NCBI RefSeq assembly: GCF_017163755.1
Contig: NZ_JAFIWC010000028.1
Coordinates: 1 to 64,000 of the forward strand
Source of the DNA: Xanthomonas sp.
GTDB lineage: Bacteria > Pseudomonadota > Gammaproteobacteria > Xanthomonadales > Xanthomonadaceae
Direction of reading: 5' to 3'
DNA: 64,000 nt
Of this stretch, positions 38,153-47,489 are shown one piece after another. Numbering within the stretch: position 1 is the first letter of the stretch; every line of letters starts with the position of its first letter. Under the pieces are notes generated by a model. It was not told where the DNA came from, made no database searches, and saw nothing but the letters and a program-made list of their open reading frames with translations. The position numbers were made by a program, and so were the translations under genes.

Positions 38153-38642
38153 GAAAGCTCCTTTTCTGCGACGGCACTCGCTGCACCAATGGGCTCAGCA
38201 ACTCGCACTGATACTGCCGTGGGAGCCACCCCGCCGCAACATATTGGACACGTGAATGGTGCGAGTTGTGATACTCATCGCATCAAAATTCTCGGATCCA
38301 TCCATTCGACTCATTCCCGAGGCGCAATGTGGACCTGCGGCTGATAACACCACCCTGGAACGCATGGCAACGAGCATGCCAGTATGCGCGCCAATCAAAG
38401 CTCCAGTGGTATTCACTGCCGTACTTTCACCGCTATCGCACACTTGCAGGGGCGTGTAGGCTCAAGTAGCCACCTTGCAGGATGGCGTCGCCGCAGATTT
38501 CTGGATTAGGGCGCGCGTCGCGCGCTCATGAGCCTGTACTGGGTCGGCCAACCATCACAGCAAGACCGGCCATAAGCCTGTCCGCGCAGGCCAATCGCAA
38601 AGCGAGTTCCATCACCAGCGTGGAATACTCCACCCTCACCGG
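38153..38642. other. Intergenic/remnant region upstream of the redox pair
   Basis: 490 bp between the thioredoxin-like gene and the transposase remnant. It must hold the promoter of the minus-strand pair. Open frames here (for example 38482-38685) show no known domain; the right end may be degraded DNA of the IS-like element. Confidence 0.4.
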
Positions 38643-39163
38643 TTGGATCAACATCGAAGCGCTGAAATGGTCCCGCTGCCTCTAATGCTTGGAACCGCTC
38701 CGGGGTTGCGAAAGGTGTTCGAAGCCTTATCCGAAGATGCCGACAACGAGTACGCGATGATCGATAGCGCCATTGTCCGCATCAGCACAGCGCCGGCGCA
38801 AAAGGGGGCGCCGCAGGCCATCGGACGCAGCCGCGGCGAACTGGGCAGCAAGATCCACGTGGTCGATGCACTGGGCAATTCGGTGGCATTTCATCTGACC
38901 GCAGGGCAGGCTTCGGACCTGGAAGGTGCAGATGCCTTGCTGCCGGAGTTGTTGGCTGCCGCCCAGCTCGCCGATTGCGCCTACGACGCCCGGGCCGGGC
39001 TACGGGCATTGAGCCAATGCAGCGACAGGGCGCGCAGATCGTCACCCCTTCTCATCCAACGCGCAAGTGCAGCGACTACGACCGGACGTTATACAAGGAT
39101 CGACACCTGATCGAGAACTGCTTTGCCAAGCTCAAGCAATATCGAACCATCGCTACGCGCTGC
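38643..39163 (+). pseudogene. IS5-family transposase remnant (frameshifted)
   Basis: Internal and C-terminal pieces of an IS5/IS1182-like DDE transposase. KVFEALSEDADNEYAMIDSA, QAIGRSRGELGSKIHVVDAL and FHLTAGQASDLEGADALLPE lie in one frame up to about 39005. DYDRTLYKDRHLIENCFAKL and KQYRTIATR then continue in another frame from about 39065. The N-terminus is missing and the end is truncated, so it cannot be active. No terminal inverted repeats or target duplication were identified. It marks the right edge of the accessory patch that carries the thioredoxin-like/Cys-rich pair. Confidence 0.88.
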
Positions 39164-39270
39164 TATCTACTGGATCGCCTCAGTCGTCCTGCTCAATTGA
39201 TGACAGGTCCTAGGCGGCATGCATCTTGGCACCGGCACTGACGAACCGCCAGCGCCGGTGGCCATGGCCG

Positions 39271-39762
39271 CTACAGGCAGTCGATCAGGCCATCGTTGAT
39301 GCTGCGGTCGCTGTGCGGCAGCGGCGCGAACAACGGGTGCTCCACCGCCAGCGCCTTGTACAGCGCCACCAGCCGGGTATGCGGCAGCAGCGGCGTCGGG
39401 CATTGCCACAGCCGGGCATCGACCTGCACCTGGCCTGTGGCAGGATCGATGCTGGCTTCGCTGGCGGCGAAGGTCCACACGCACTGGCCGACCACCCCGT
39501 CGCTCTGGCGCACCGAGCAGCGCAGGCGCAGCGGCTGGTAGTCGCTGTATTCGCCTTCGCAGAAGGTGTCGCCGCAGATCTGGTCGAAGTCCTCGGCCAG
39601 CCGCCGCTCCAGATCCAGGAATGCCTCCCAGCCCGCGCTCAGGGTGGGATAGTCGACCGCGTCCACGTAGACCTGCGGTGTCTGGGCCTGGGCCTGGACC
39701 GCACCCGAGACCAGCAGCGCGACCGCCAGCAGCCAGCGCATCGAAAACCGGGTTCCTTTCAT
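39271..39762 (-). CDS. Secreted protein of unknown function
   Basis: 163 aa with a Sec signal (RWLLAVALLVSGAVQAQAQ). The mature part has six Cys (ICGDTFC, RLRCSV, GQCVW, WQCPTP, IDCL), probably disulfide-bonded. The family is not recognised; small proteins of this type are common in Xanthomonas. ATG at 39762 is preceded by CGGAG and fits the signal peptide; the longer frame to 39909 is unlikely. It is divergent from ppa with 196 bp between starts. Confidence 0.65.
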   Translation of the reverse strand: MKGTRFSMRWLLAVALLVSGAVQAQAQTPQVYVDAVDYPTLSAGWEAFLDLERRLAEDFDQICGDTFCEGEYSDYQPLRLRCSVRQSDGVVGQCVWTFAASEASIDPATGQVQVDARLWQCPTPLLPHTRLVALYKALAVEHPLFAPLPHSDRSINDGLIDCL

Positions 39763-39958
39763 TGCCTTGCTCCGTTGGGGGACAGTGCGCACAGGCTCGC
39801 GCCGGCCGGGTCCGGGCACTATCGGAAACGTTCCCATGCGCGCAGGTATGGAGTCCGAAACGCTTGTAGGAATAGGCCTAGGCCGTTCTCGCTGCATTGC
39901 AACAGCCAACCGACTAGAATGCCGGTCTCTTTAGAAGCCACTCCACTGGAGCTAGCGC

Positions 39959-40492
39959 ATGGGTCTGGAATTGGTCACCCCGGGCAAGAACCTGCCGGAA
40001 GAAATCAACGTCGTCATCGAAATCCCCAAGGATTCGGAGCCGGTCAAGTACGAAGTGGACAAGGCCAGCGGCGCGATCTTCGTCGACCGCATCCTGTCCA
40101 CCCCGATGCGCTATCCCTGCAACTACGGCTACGTGCCCAATACCCTGTGCGGCGACGGCGACCCGGCCGACGTGCTGGTGGTGCTGCCGCTGCCGCTGGT
40201 TCCGGGCTGCGTGGTGCGCTGCCGCCCGGTCGGCGTGCTGAAGATGAGCGACGAGGCCGGCAGCGACGAGAAGATCCTGGCGGTGCCGGTGGCCAAGGTG
40301 TTCGAAGGCTACGGCCACATCGAGGACATCACCCAGGTGTCCGGGCACTGGATGGAGCGCATCGGCCACTTCTTCGAGCACTACAAGGATCTGGAGAAGG
40401 GCAAGTGGGTCAAGCTGGACGGCTGGGGCAACGCCGCCGAGGCCAAGCAGATCCTGCTGGACGCGGTCGAACGTTACAAGGCCAGCGCCTGA
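39959..40492 (+). CDS. ppa: Inorganic pyrophosphatase (family I)
   Basis: A 177-aa soluble cytoplasmic enzyme that hydrolyses PPi to two phosphates. The Mg-binding signature [11 protein letters not shown] is present, as are [27 protein letters not shown] and GHIEDITQV of the active site. The length equals the typical bacterial hexameric form. GGAG lies 5 bases before the ATG. With pfp and hppA within 11 kb it completes a set of PPi-using enzymes; it would compete with both for PPi, which implies regulation by localisation or expression. Confidence 0.97.
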   Translation: MGLELVTPGKNLPEEINVVIEIPKDSEPVKYEVDKASGAIFVDRILSTPMRYPCNYGYVPNTLCGDGDPADVLVVLPLPLVPGCVVRCRPVGVLKMSDEAGSDEKILAVPVAKVFEGYGHIEDITQVSGHWMERIGHFFEHYKDLEKGKWVKLDGWGNAAEAKQILLDAVERYKASA

Positions 40493-40645
40493 GCGGGCGC
40501 CGCAGCGGCCATATGGCCCGCTGCGGCGACTGGCTTCACGTTTCCGAACGCCCGCCGGTGCCGTGTCCCGGGGTTTGGAGTACATTGCGGATCGAATATC
40601 GGGCCGGTCCAGCGTGAACCGGCCTCTCTCGTGGGGGGTAGTGTC

Positions 40646-41761
40646 TTGCGTATCCTGTTCGTCGGCGACGAAGCCAGCCTGCCGGCCGATGTCATCGAAT
40701 ATATCCGCGACCTGGGCGACGACTGGCAGGTGCAGACCGTGGCCGACGGCAATGCCGCCATCGCCGCGGTCGCCACCGTGCATCTGGACGCGGTCATCGC
40801 CGCCCCGGCACTGCCCGACCTGACCACCGCCACCCTGCTCGGCCAGATCCGCACGCTGAGCCCTGAGACCATCCGCATCGCATTGATCGAGGCCGAGCAG
40901 AGCAGCCGTGCGCCGCCGGCGCGGATCATCGGCGTGGCGCATCGTTTCCTGCCACTGCCGCTGGCGCCGGAGATGCTGCTGGAGGCGGTCACCAGCATCG
41001 AGGAACTGCAGGAACTGCTCAGCAACCCGGAGCTGCGCGCCAGCATCGGCCGCATCGAGAAGCTGCCGTCGCCGCCGCATCTGTACCTGAGCCTGATGCA
41101 CGCGCTGGAGCAGGACGACGGCAGCAACGCCGCCGACCTGGCCAAGCTGGTCTCGGCCGACCCGGCGATCGCCGCCAAGGTGCTGCAGCTGTGCAATTCG
41201 GCCTATTTTTCCAACGGCCGCAGCATGTCCGACCTGCGCACCGCGGTCACCCGGCTCGGCATCGCCACGTTGCGCGATCTGGTCCTGGCCAGCGAGGTGT
41301 TCTCGGTGCAGGCGCTGTCCAATGCCGAACGCAGCGCATTGCAGCACCGTTCGCTGCTGGCTTCCAAGCTCGCCTCGAAGATGCTGCCGGCGTCCAGTTC
41401 CGAACTCGGCGCGACCGCCGCGTTGCTCGCCGACATCGGCCTGCTGCTGCCGGGCGTGCGCAACGAACGCGAGCCGCTTGCCGACGGCGAGGACAACCGT
41501 CCCGGCCACGCCGAGGCCGGCGCCTATCTGCTGGGACTGTGGGGCCTGCCGATGCCGATCATCGAGGCGGTGGCGTTCCACCGCCAGCCGCAGCGCTCCA
41601 GCACCCGCAGTTTCTGGGTCACCGGCGCCGTGCACGTGGCGATGGCATTGGCCAGCGGCACGGACGTCGACGAGGAGTACCTGTCCAAGACCGGCATGCT
41701 GGGCAAGCTGCCGATCTGGCGCGAGCAGGCCGAGAGCCTGATGGGACTGACCGCGGCCTGA
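40646..41761 (+). CDS. HDOD-domain protein with degenerate receiver
   Basis: About 371 aa. The N-terminal receiver-like domain (1-120) starts LRILFVGDEASL, but the phosphoacceptor position reads DAVIAAPALPD with Ala instead of Asp, so phosphorylation is unlikely. The HDOD domain follows (about 130-330; LPSPPHLYLSLM, LVSADPAIAAKVLQLCNSAY, TAVTRLGIATLRDLVLASEV). HDOD proteins relay signals in cyclic-di-GMP, motility and virulence networks in xanthomonads. TTG at 40646 is chosen (GGGGGG 8 bases upstream); GTG at 40631 is the alternative. It follows ppa by about 150 nt, possibly with its own promoter. Confidence 0.88.
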   Translation: MRILFVGDEASLPADVIEYIRDLGDDWQVQTVADGNAAIAAVATVHLDAVIAAPALPDLTTATLLGQIRTLSPETIRIALIEAEQSSRAPPARIIGVAHRFLPLPLAPEMLLEAVTSIEELQELLSNPELRASIGRIEKLPSPPHLYLSLMHALEQDDGSNAADLAKLVSADPAIAAKVLQLCNSAYFSNGRSMSDLRTAVTRLGIATLRDLVLASEVFSVQALSNAERSALQHRSLLASKLASKMLPASSSELGATAALLADIGLLLPGVRNEREPLADGEDNRPGHAEAGAYLLGLWGLPMPIIEAVAFHRQPQRSSTRSFWVTGAVHVAMALASGTDVDEEYLSKTGMLGKLPIWREQAESLMGLTAA

Positions 41762-42322
41762 GCCGTGGTCCAGGCGGCAGGCGACGCCATCGCCGGCGCT
41801 GCGTGCTGCCTGCCAAGCTGTATCGCACGGCGTTGCGCCCGTTCATGAATGCGATTGCGTCGCGCCGGATCGGCGCACCGCGATGACGGCCTTCGCCCGG
41901 TGGATTTTCCTGGCACCGTGGCCGTCATCGACGGTCCGCGCGTTGAAGCGCGGCCGCGTCCTCGGCGTCTTGATGCATCGCGCCTTTGGATCGGCGCTGC
42001 CTGGATTGCGACGGATCGGCGGGGCGGTCGCGGCCGCGCTTGCTTTCCCTGCCATCGACCCGCCACCGTATCGAGCGCGAAGACCGGCGTTCCTGTCTGG
42101 ACAATAGGCAAAATCCGGCCGCGCACGGACCGGATATACGAGCGGCGCTGCGCTGCAACCGGTTTGAAACGGCATGCGATATCCATCGCGGTGGAAGCAT
42201 CGAATAGCCATCGATGGCCATGTTGAAGGCAATACCGGGAAACCCACGACGAGAGAGGCCCTGCCGTTTCCTGCACGGCCGGAATCCGCAAGCCACGCAG
42301 TGCCCGATCGCTCGGTCGCAGG
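41762..42322. other. Intergenic region between HDOD and HxlR genes
   Basis: 561 bp between convergent genes. Open frames on both strands have no domain, SD or start context that convinces. No repeat or terminator is clearly visible. Confidence 0.4.
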
Positions 42323-42730
42323 TTACGTGGAGACGGGACGTGGATTGCCTCGGATGCTCTCCTGTGCATCGAACGCCTTCCTGGCGGCATCGATGTCGGA
42401 GATATGGTCGTTCGCCCAGGTCCCGAGTGCGATGACCGGCGCGGTGAGCGAACGCCCGAGCGGCGTCAGTTCGTACTCCACGTGCGGCGGCATCACCGCA
42501 AAGACCGTGCGCTTGATCAGCCCGTCGCGCTCGAGCCCGCGCAGGCAAAGCGTCAGCATGCGCTGCGATATGCCGTTGATGGCGCGTTTTATTTCGGTGA
42601 ATCGGCGCGGGCCGCCGGCCAGCAGCGTGATGATGAGAACGCTCCATTTTTCGCCGACCCGCGCCAATACCTGGCTGATCTTCTGGCAGTCGGAGTGCTG
42701 CAAATCCTGGGGAAGGCTGGTCACATCCAT
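42323..42730 (-). CDS. HxlR-family redox-type regulator
   Basis: A 135-aa winged-helix regulator of the HxlR/YodB/HypR group. Its core is CQKISQVLARVGEKWSVLII, then RRFTEIKRAINGISQRMLT and a wing with VEYELTPLGRSL. Cys15, just before the first helix, sits at the position of the thiol switch of YodB and HypR, which sense quinones, diamide or HOCl. It is divergent from azoR with a 93-bp gap holding an inverted repeat. YodB represses azoR1 in Bacillus, so control of the adjacent azoreductase is strongly suggested. Confidence 0.92.
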   Translation of the reverse strand: MDVTSLPQDLQHSDCQKISQVLARVGEKWSVLIITLLAGGPRRFTEIKRAINGISQRMLTLCLRGLERDGLIKRTVFAVMPPHVEYELTPLGRSLTAPVIALGTWANDHISDIDAARKAFDAQESIRGNPRPVST

Positions 42731-42786
42731 AATACTGGGTTCTCTTTATGTGCCGTATTGTCGGTATCTAAGCACACGATTACATT

Positions 42787-42821
42787 CGTAGCCTCAGTCA
42801 CAATTCTATACCGAGACTACG
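42787..42821. promoter_or_regulatory. Inverted repeat at the azoR start, candidate HxlR operator
   Basis: Arms CGTAGCCTCAGT (42787-42798) and ACCGAGACTACG (42810-42821) are imperfect inverted copies (10 of 12) with an 11-nt spacer, ending 2 nt before the azoR ATG. Occupancy would block promoter escape or ribosome access. Confidence 0.5.
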
Positions 42822-42823
42822 CC

Positions 42824-43432
42824 ATGACGCTTCTGCATATCGACGCCAGCATCCTCAACGAACATTCCGTAAGCCGCCAGATCACCGCGGCCATCGTCAA
42901 ACAACTGAAAACCGCCACGCCCGCGATCCAGGTCGTGCGCACCGACCTTGCCGCAGAACCGGTCGGCCACCTGTCCGGCGCCGAGTTCCTGGCCTTTCAG
43001 GGCGTCGCGCCGCAGGACGCCGCCGCGGAACGGGCGGTCGAACGAAACGCCAGGCTCCTGAACGACTTCCTGGCCGCCGATACCGTCGTCATCGGGGCGC
43101 CCATGTACAACTTCTCCCTCCCGTCCCAGCTCAAGGCCTGGCTGGACCGGATCGCCGTGGTCGGCAAGACCTTCCGCTACTCGGCAAGCGGGGCCGAAGG
43201 CCTGGCCGGCGGCAAGCGGGTGATCGTGGCCTCCGCGCGTGGCGGGGTCTATGGCGAAGGCGCGCCAGCGGCATTCCTCGATCACCAGGAAACCTACCTG
43301 CGCGGCTTCTTCGGTTTCCTCGGCATCACCGAAGTGACGTTCGTCCGCGCCGAAGGCCTGGCGCTGGGCGACGAAAGCCGCGCGGCCGCCATCGACGCGG
43401 CCATCGCCGAAGTAGGGCAGCTCGCCGCCTGA
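42824..43432 (+). CDS. azoR: FMN-dependent NADH-azoreductase / quinone reductase
   Basis: A 202-aa flavodoxin-fold enzyme. MTLLHIDASILNEHSVSR at the N-terminus (FMN phosphate loop), APMYNFSLPSQLKAWLDRI and the VASARGGVYG segment are the AzoR signatures. It reduces azo compounds and, physiologically, quinones by two electrons using NAD(P)H, giving resistance to quinone and thiol stress. ATG at 42824 is the family start; the frame upstream is a shadow of the regulator. It is divergent from and probably repressed by the HxlR-family gene at 42323. The product is full length. Confidence 0.95.
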   Translation: MTLLHIDASILNEHSVSRQITAAIVKQLKTATPAIQVVRTDLAAEPVGHLSGAEFLAFQGVAPQDAAAERAVERNARLLNDFLAADTVVIGAPMYNFSLPSQLKAWLDRIAVVGKTFRYSASGAEGLAGGKRVIVASARGGVYGEGAPAAFLDHQETYLRGFFGFLGITEVTFVRAEGLALGDESRAAAIDAAIAEVGQLAA

Positions 43433-43507
43433 TGCCCCATGCGCGGGGCCGCTTCGACCGCTGGTCGGTCGCCGGCCACCGCACAGCGTACCGCTCCCAC
43501 AATCCAT

Positions 43508-43534
43508 AAAAAAAGACGGGCCTTGCGGCCCGTC
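43508..43534 (-). terminator. Rho-independent terminator of the TonB receptor gene
   Basis: Stem GACGGGCC / GGCCCGTC (43515-43522 and 43527-43534) with a 4-nt loop. On the minus strand it is followed by seven T residues, 23 nt after the receptor stop. The plus-strand side has a weaker T-rich tail, so it may also serve azoR. Confidence 0.92.
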
Positions 43535-43557
43535 TTCTGTTTCCCTGCTTCGGTCGA

Positions 43558-46434
43558 TCAGAAGCGCTGGGTGTACTTCATGTAGAGCATGCGGCCGATG
43601 TCGAAGCTGCCGTTGTACGAGAAGTTCGAATTCGGCTGGCTGTACATGATCGGGCCTTCGTGGTTGAACACGTTGTTGGCGCCCAGCGACACGGTGGCAT
43701 CCCACGGCGCGTTGTAACGGACCTGCACGTCGTGGAACGTGTTGGAACCGACCGTGCGCGACGGCTGCTCCAGCGTGTACGCCGAGGTGAAGCCCGGCTC
43801 GTTGCACTCCGAACCGCCGTTCAGATCGTACGCACACGCCTCGCGCAGACCGGAGTAGTAACGCACGCCCCAGTTGACGCCGAAGTTGCCGTAGCTCCAA
43901 TCCACGTTCAGGTTGGAACGGACGCGGAAGTTGGAGCCCCAGTCGCTGCTGCCCCAGCCATTGCGCTGATCGACCGGCGTTTCCGCTTCGTTGTCGCGCT
44001 TGTATTCCTGGTAGTCCACATAGGTGGTCTTCCAGTCGAACACGAAGTTGCCAAAGCCGGTGTCGGCCAGGCGGTAGCGCACGCCCAGGTCGTAGCCGGC
44101 GGTTTCCTGATAGCCGCCGTTGATCAGCGTACGGGTCACGTCGACGACCTGGCCGCTGGTGGCATCGCGCACGAAACGATCGCAGGCCGCGCCGATGTTC
44201 TGCACGTAGCACTGGTTGAGGATGGAGGTGACCGACTCGGCCGCGATGACGTCGTCGATGCGGATCTTCCACCAGTCCAGGCTGATATCCAGGCCGTTCA
44301 CGTAGCCCGGGCTGTAGACCAGGCCCAGCGTGTAGGTCTTGGAGGTTTCCGGCAGCAACTCGTCGTTGGAACCGGACAGGTACGCGTAGTTCGACTGCGA
44401 CCCGGGGCCGCTCGCATCCACGCCACCGGAGGCTTCCTGACGGAAGTTCGCCGGCACGTTCGCGCCGCAGCGCGCGGCCACGGCCGGGTTGCGGGTCGCC
44501 GCACCAAACAGGGTGTCGCACGGATCGGTGTAGGGATCGAAGGTCTCGGAGGTACCGCCGTACAGGTCCGACACGGTCGGCGCACGGAAGCCCGTGGCGT
44601 AGGTGCCGCGGACCAGCAGGTCCTCGATCGGCTTCCACTTCAGGCCGAACTTGCTGTTGGTGGTGTCGCCGAAGGTGTCGTAGTCGGAGTAGCGGCCGGC
44701 CACGTCGAACGACAGTTCCTTGGCGAACGGCAGGTCGGCCAGCACCGGCACGTTGAACTCCAGGTACACCTCGTCCAGCGAGTAGCCGCCCTTGGTCGGC
44801 GCGCCGGCCAGGTCGGTGCTCAGGCCGGACTGCAGCAGCGCGTCGGGATCGTAGCGCGCGTCTTCGCTGCGGTGCTCCACGCCCGCGGCCATCGCCAGGT
44901 CGCCGGCCGGCAGCGCCATGAGGGTGCCGCTGAGGTTGGCGCTGTAGACCTTGGTGGTGCTCACCGAGGTGTCGTGCGACGGCAGGAACAGGTAGGCCTG
45001 CAGGGCCGGATCGGCCAGCGAGCCGGGGCCGGCGGCGCCGTTCGGCAGCAGCGGGTTCCACGGCGTGCAACCGGCGATCACGTTGCCGGCGGAGCCGCAC
45101 TTGACCACGCCGTCGCTGTCCAGGAACGACGGGCCGACCGCGTTCTGCACATTCGGAATGAACAGGTTGCCGGTGCCGGTCTTGGTGCCCTTATTGCGGT
45201 TGTAGACGTAGCCGACGTCCCAATCCCAGTAGTTGTCGCCCAGCTGGAACGAACCTTCGAGCCCCCCGCTGAAGCGGAAGGTGTTCAGTTCGGAACGGGT
45301 CTGGCGCGGCACTTCCCAGGTACGACGCATGAAGTCGACGTCCTGGCCCGGCAGCGGGTTGAAGTAGCTATCGCCCGACAGCGCGGTGTCGTAGGCCACC
45401 GAACGGTACGGATAGCCGGCGATCTGCTGCAGCGTCTCGCGTTCGGTGTACAGCACGCTGGCGGTACCGCGGACGTTGTCGGTGAAGTCGAAGTTGCCGT
45501 TGGCGAACACCGAGCGGCGCTCGATCCCGGTCTGCAGGAACATCTGCTGGCTCGGGTTGGACAGGTCGCCGTTGCCGAACTCGTGGTAGTCGGCGAAGTT
45601 GCGCGGATCGCCGCCCGGATTCACCGAGTACATGTTGCCCAGCGCATCGATCAGCACGCCCTTCTCGCTGATCGCGCTCCAGCCGTTGGCATCTTCCGCA
45701 GTCGGGACCGGGTGGAAGTAGCCGTTCGGCGAGGCGCTGTAGTCGCGATCCTTGGCGTAGACCGGATCTTCCTTGCTGTACTCGGCGCCGAGCGTCAGCG
45801 AACCGCGGTCGGTGGTGGTGCCGTAGACGAAGTTGTAGGTTTCCTTGTGGCCGTCGCCCTGGCCGTACTGGCCGACATAGGCGCTGGCTTCCAGGCCGTC
45901 GAAGTTCTTGCGGGTGATCACGTTGATCACGCCGGCGATGGCGTCGGAGCCGTAGATCGCCGAGGCGCCGTCGGTCAGCACTTCCACGCGCTCGACCATC
46001 GAGGTCGGGATCGAGGCCAGGTCGGTGTAGCCGCCGGAGCTCACGCCCATGCGCTTGCCGTCCAGCAGCACCAGGGTGCGCTGCGGGCCCAGGTTGCGCA
46101 GGTCGACGTACTGGCCGCCGACTTCTTCGCCCGAGGAGAGCGCGTCGGCGCGGCTGATCGCCGGCGAACCGGTCGCGGCCAGGTTCTGCACGATGTCGGC
46201 AACGCTGGTGAAGCCTTGCTTCTCGATGTCGGCGCGCTGCAGCGCGATCACCGGCTGCGCGGTTTCCGAGCTCGCCTGGCGGATGCGCGAGCCGGTGACC
46301 TCGATGCGGTCCAGGTTGGTGGGATTGCTATCGGTAGCGGCCGTCTCTTGCGCGCCGGCGAGCGCCGGCGTCAACGCGATCGCGATGCTGGCGGGCAACA
46401 GGCCCAGCCGCACTGCGGAAGTGCGAAGGTTCAT
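43558..46434 (-). CDS. TonB-dependent receptor (large, DWWKI subfamily)
   Basis: A 958-aa outer-membrane receptor. The signal peptide (ending near PALAGAQ) is followed by a TonB-box-like NLDRIEVTGSRI, a plug (QYVDLRNLGPQRTLVLLDGK, then MVERVEVLTDGASAIYGSDA) and a long barrel containing LDISLDWWKIRIDDVI and ending YMKYTQRF. It is paralogous to the receptor at 53434-56223, sharing AYVGQYGQGDG, DLLVRG-YATGFRAP and the DWWKI element. ATG at 46434 follows GGAGAG; the in-frame TTG before it is not used. An AraC regulator gene lies 48 nt upstream on the same strand, and a terminator follows. Ligand unknown; such receptors commonly take up glycans, peptides or siderophores. Confidence 0.94.
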   Translation of the reverse strand: MNLRTSAVRLGLLPASIAIALTPALAGAQETAATDSNPTNLDRIEVTGSRIRQASSETAQPVIALQRADIEKQGFTSVADIVQNLAATGSPAISRADALSSGEEVGGQYVDLRNLGPQRTLVLLDGKRMGVSSGGYTDLASIPTSMVERVEVLTDGASAIYGSDAIAGVINVITRKNFDGLEASAYVGQYGQGDGHKETYNFVYGTTTDRGSLTLGAEYSKEDPVYAKDRDYSASPNGYFHPVPTAEDANGWSAISEKGVLIDALGNMYSVNPGGDPRNFADYHEFGNGDLSNPSQQMFLQTGIERRSVFANGNFDFTDNVRGTASVLYTERETLQQIAGYPYRSVAYDTALSGDSYFNPLPGQDVDFMRRTWEVPRQTRSELNTFRFSGGLEGSFQLGDNYWDWDVGYVYNRNKGTKTGTGNLFIPNVQNAVGPSFLDSDGVVKCGSAGNVIAGCTPWNPLLPNGAAGPGSLADPALQAYLFLPSHDTSVSTTKVYSANLSGTLMALPAGDLAMAAGVEHRSEDARYDPDALLQSGLSTDLAGAPTKGGYSLDEVYLEFNVPVLADLPFAKELSFDVAGRYSDYDTFGDTTNSKFGLKWKPIEDLLVRGTYATGFRAPTVSDLYGGTSETFDPYTDPCDTLFGAATRNPAVAARCGANVPANFRQEASGGVDASGPGSQSNYAYLSGSNDELLPETSKTYTLGLVYSPGYVNGLDISLDWWKIRIDDVIAAESVTSILNQCYVQNIGAACDRFVRDATSGQVVDVTRTLINGGYQETAGYDLGVRYRLADTGFGNFVFDWKTTYVDYQEYKRDNEAETPVDQRNGWGSSDWGSNFRVRSNLNVDWSYGNFGVNWGVRYYSGLREACAYDLNGGSECNEPGFTSAYTLEQPSRTVGSNTFHDVQVRYNAPWDATVSLGANNVFNHEGPIMYSQPNSNFSYNGSFDIGRMLYMKYTQRF

Positions 46435-46482
46435 CAATCTCTCCAGGGTAACGTTAGGGGCGTGTTAAGTGCCCACGGAACG

Positions 46483-47379
46483 TTACGTCCCGGTGAGCAT
46501 GGCTGCTTTGCCGCGGCCGCCCGCAGACTTTGCCGAATCTGGCGGCACCGAGGCCGCCTGCCGATATTGCGAAGCCGATACGCCGAAACGGGCGCGGAAC
46601 GCCCGCGCGAAACTGCAGCAGTTGTCGAAACCGCTGGCCGCGGCGACCTCGCCGATCATCATCGCGGTGTCGCGCAGCAGGTCGGCGGCGCGCTCGAGCC
46701 GCAAGCGCGCCGACAGCGCCTGCGGGCTCTCTTCGTACAGGCTCTGGAAAGTCTTGGACAGGTACCAGCTGGAGAAATTGGTTAGCTCGGCAAGTTCGCT
46801 GATGCGCACCACGCGGTCGCGGTTGCCTTCCAGGTACAGGCGCGCGCGCTGCATCCGCCCGAACACCTGGCGCTTGCGCACGCGCGAACGTCCGGGACAG
46901 CGCTGCACGCTGCGCGACAGTTCGCCCTGCATCGAGGCCAGGTGCAGCAGGATCGGGCGCAGCGCCTGCACATCGCCGGGACGCGCCGCCGCCTGCCGCC
47001 ACAGGCGCAGGGCGATGCGCGATTCGCGCGGCGGCAACTGGCCGCGACCGGCATACAGGGTCGCATCGGCCATGCGCCCGAGCGTCTTCAGCGCGTCGGC
47101 ATCCAGGCTCAGGCCGATGCACAGACCGTCGCGATCGGCCTGCACCAGCGGACGCGAATCGCGCTCGAACGCCAGCCATTGCCCGCGGCGCAGCTGGAAG
47201 CGCCCTTCCTTGGCTTCGATCCAGGCGCTGCCGCGCAGCTGGATCCACACCGTGAACGTCGCCGCGGATGCCTGCAGGCTGGCCAGGCGCGCCACGCCCA
47301 AGCAGGCCGGTCCGGCGATGGCCTCGTCCGTTTCCAGCGTGAGTTGTTGACCGCGATCGGCCAGGAACGATTGCCGCAT
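46483..47379 (-). CDS. AraC-family transcriptional regulator
   Basis: 298 aa. The two C-terminal AraC helix-turn-helix motifs are clear: ISELAELTNFSSWYLSKTFQ and IGEVAAASGFDNCCSFARAF followed by RFGVSASQYRQ (about residues 195-280). The N-terminal half is a cupin-like effector region without a recognised ligand motif (QLRGSAWIEAKEGRFQLRRG). ATG at 47379 starts the family-sized protein; the frame upstream runs antisense through the neighbouring regulator. It is followed by the TonB receptor gene after 48 nt and is its likely regulator. Confidence 0.9.
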   Translation of the reverse strand: MRQSFLADRGQQLTLETDEAIAGPACLGVARLASLQASAATFTVWIQLRGSAWIEAKEGRFQLRRGQWLAFERDSRPLVQADRDGLCIGLSLDADALKTLGRMADATLYAGRGQLPPRESRIALRLWRQAAARPGDVQALRPILLHLASMQGELSRSVQRCPGRSRVRKRQVFGRMQRARLYLEGNRDRVVRISELAELTNFSSWYLSKTFQSLYEESPQALSARLRLERAADLLRDTAMMIGEVAAASGFDNCCSFARAFRARFGVSASQYRQAASVPPDSAKSAGGRGKAAMLTGT

Positions 47380-47489
47380 GACGCACCCGCTTTGCCGAAA
47401 CTGGCGGGCAATGTTGCCGTGCGTGGCGCTGCGGTCAGGAACATCAGACGATGTTTGTCCGAATTCGCCACGAAACATGCACGAACAAA

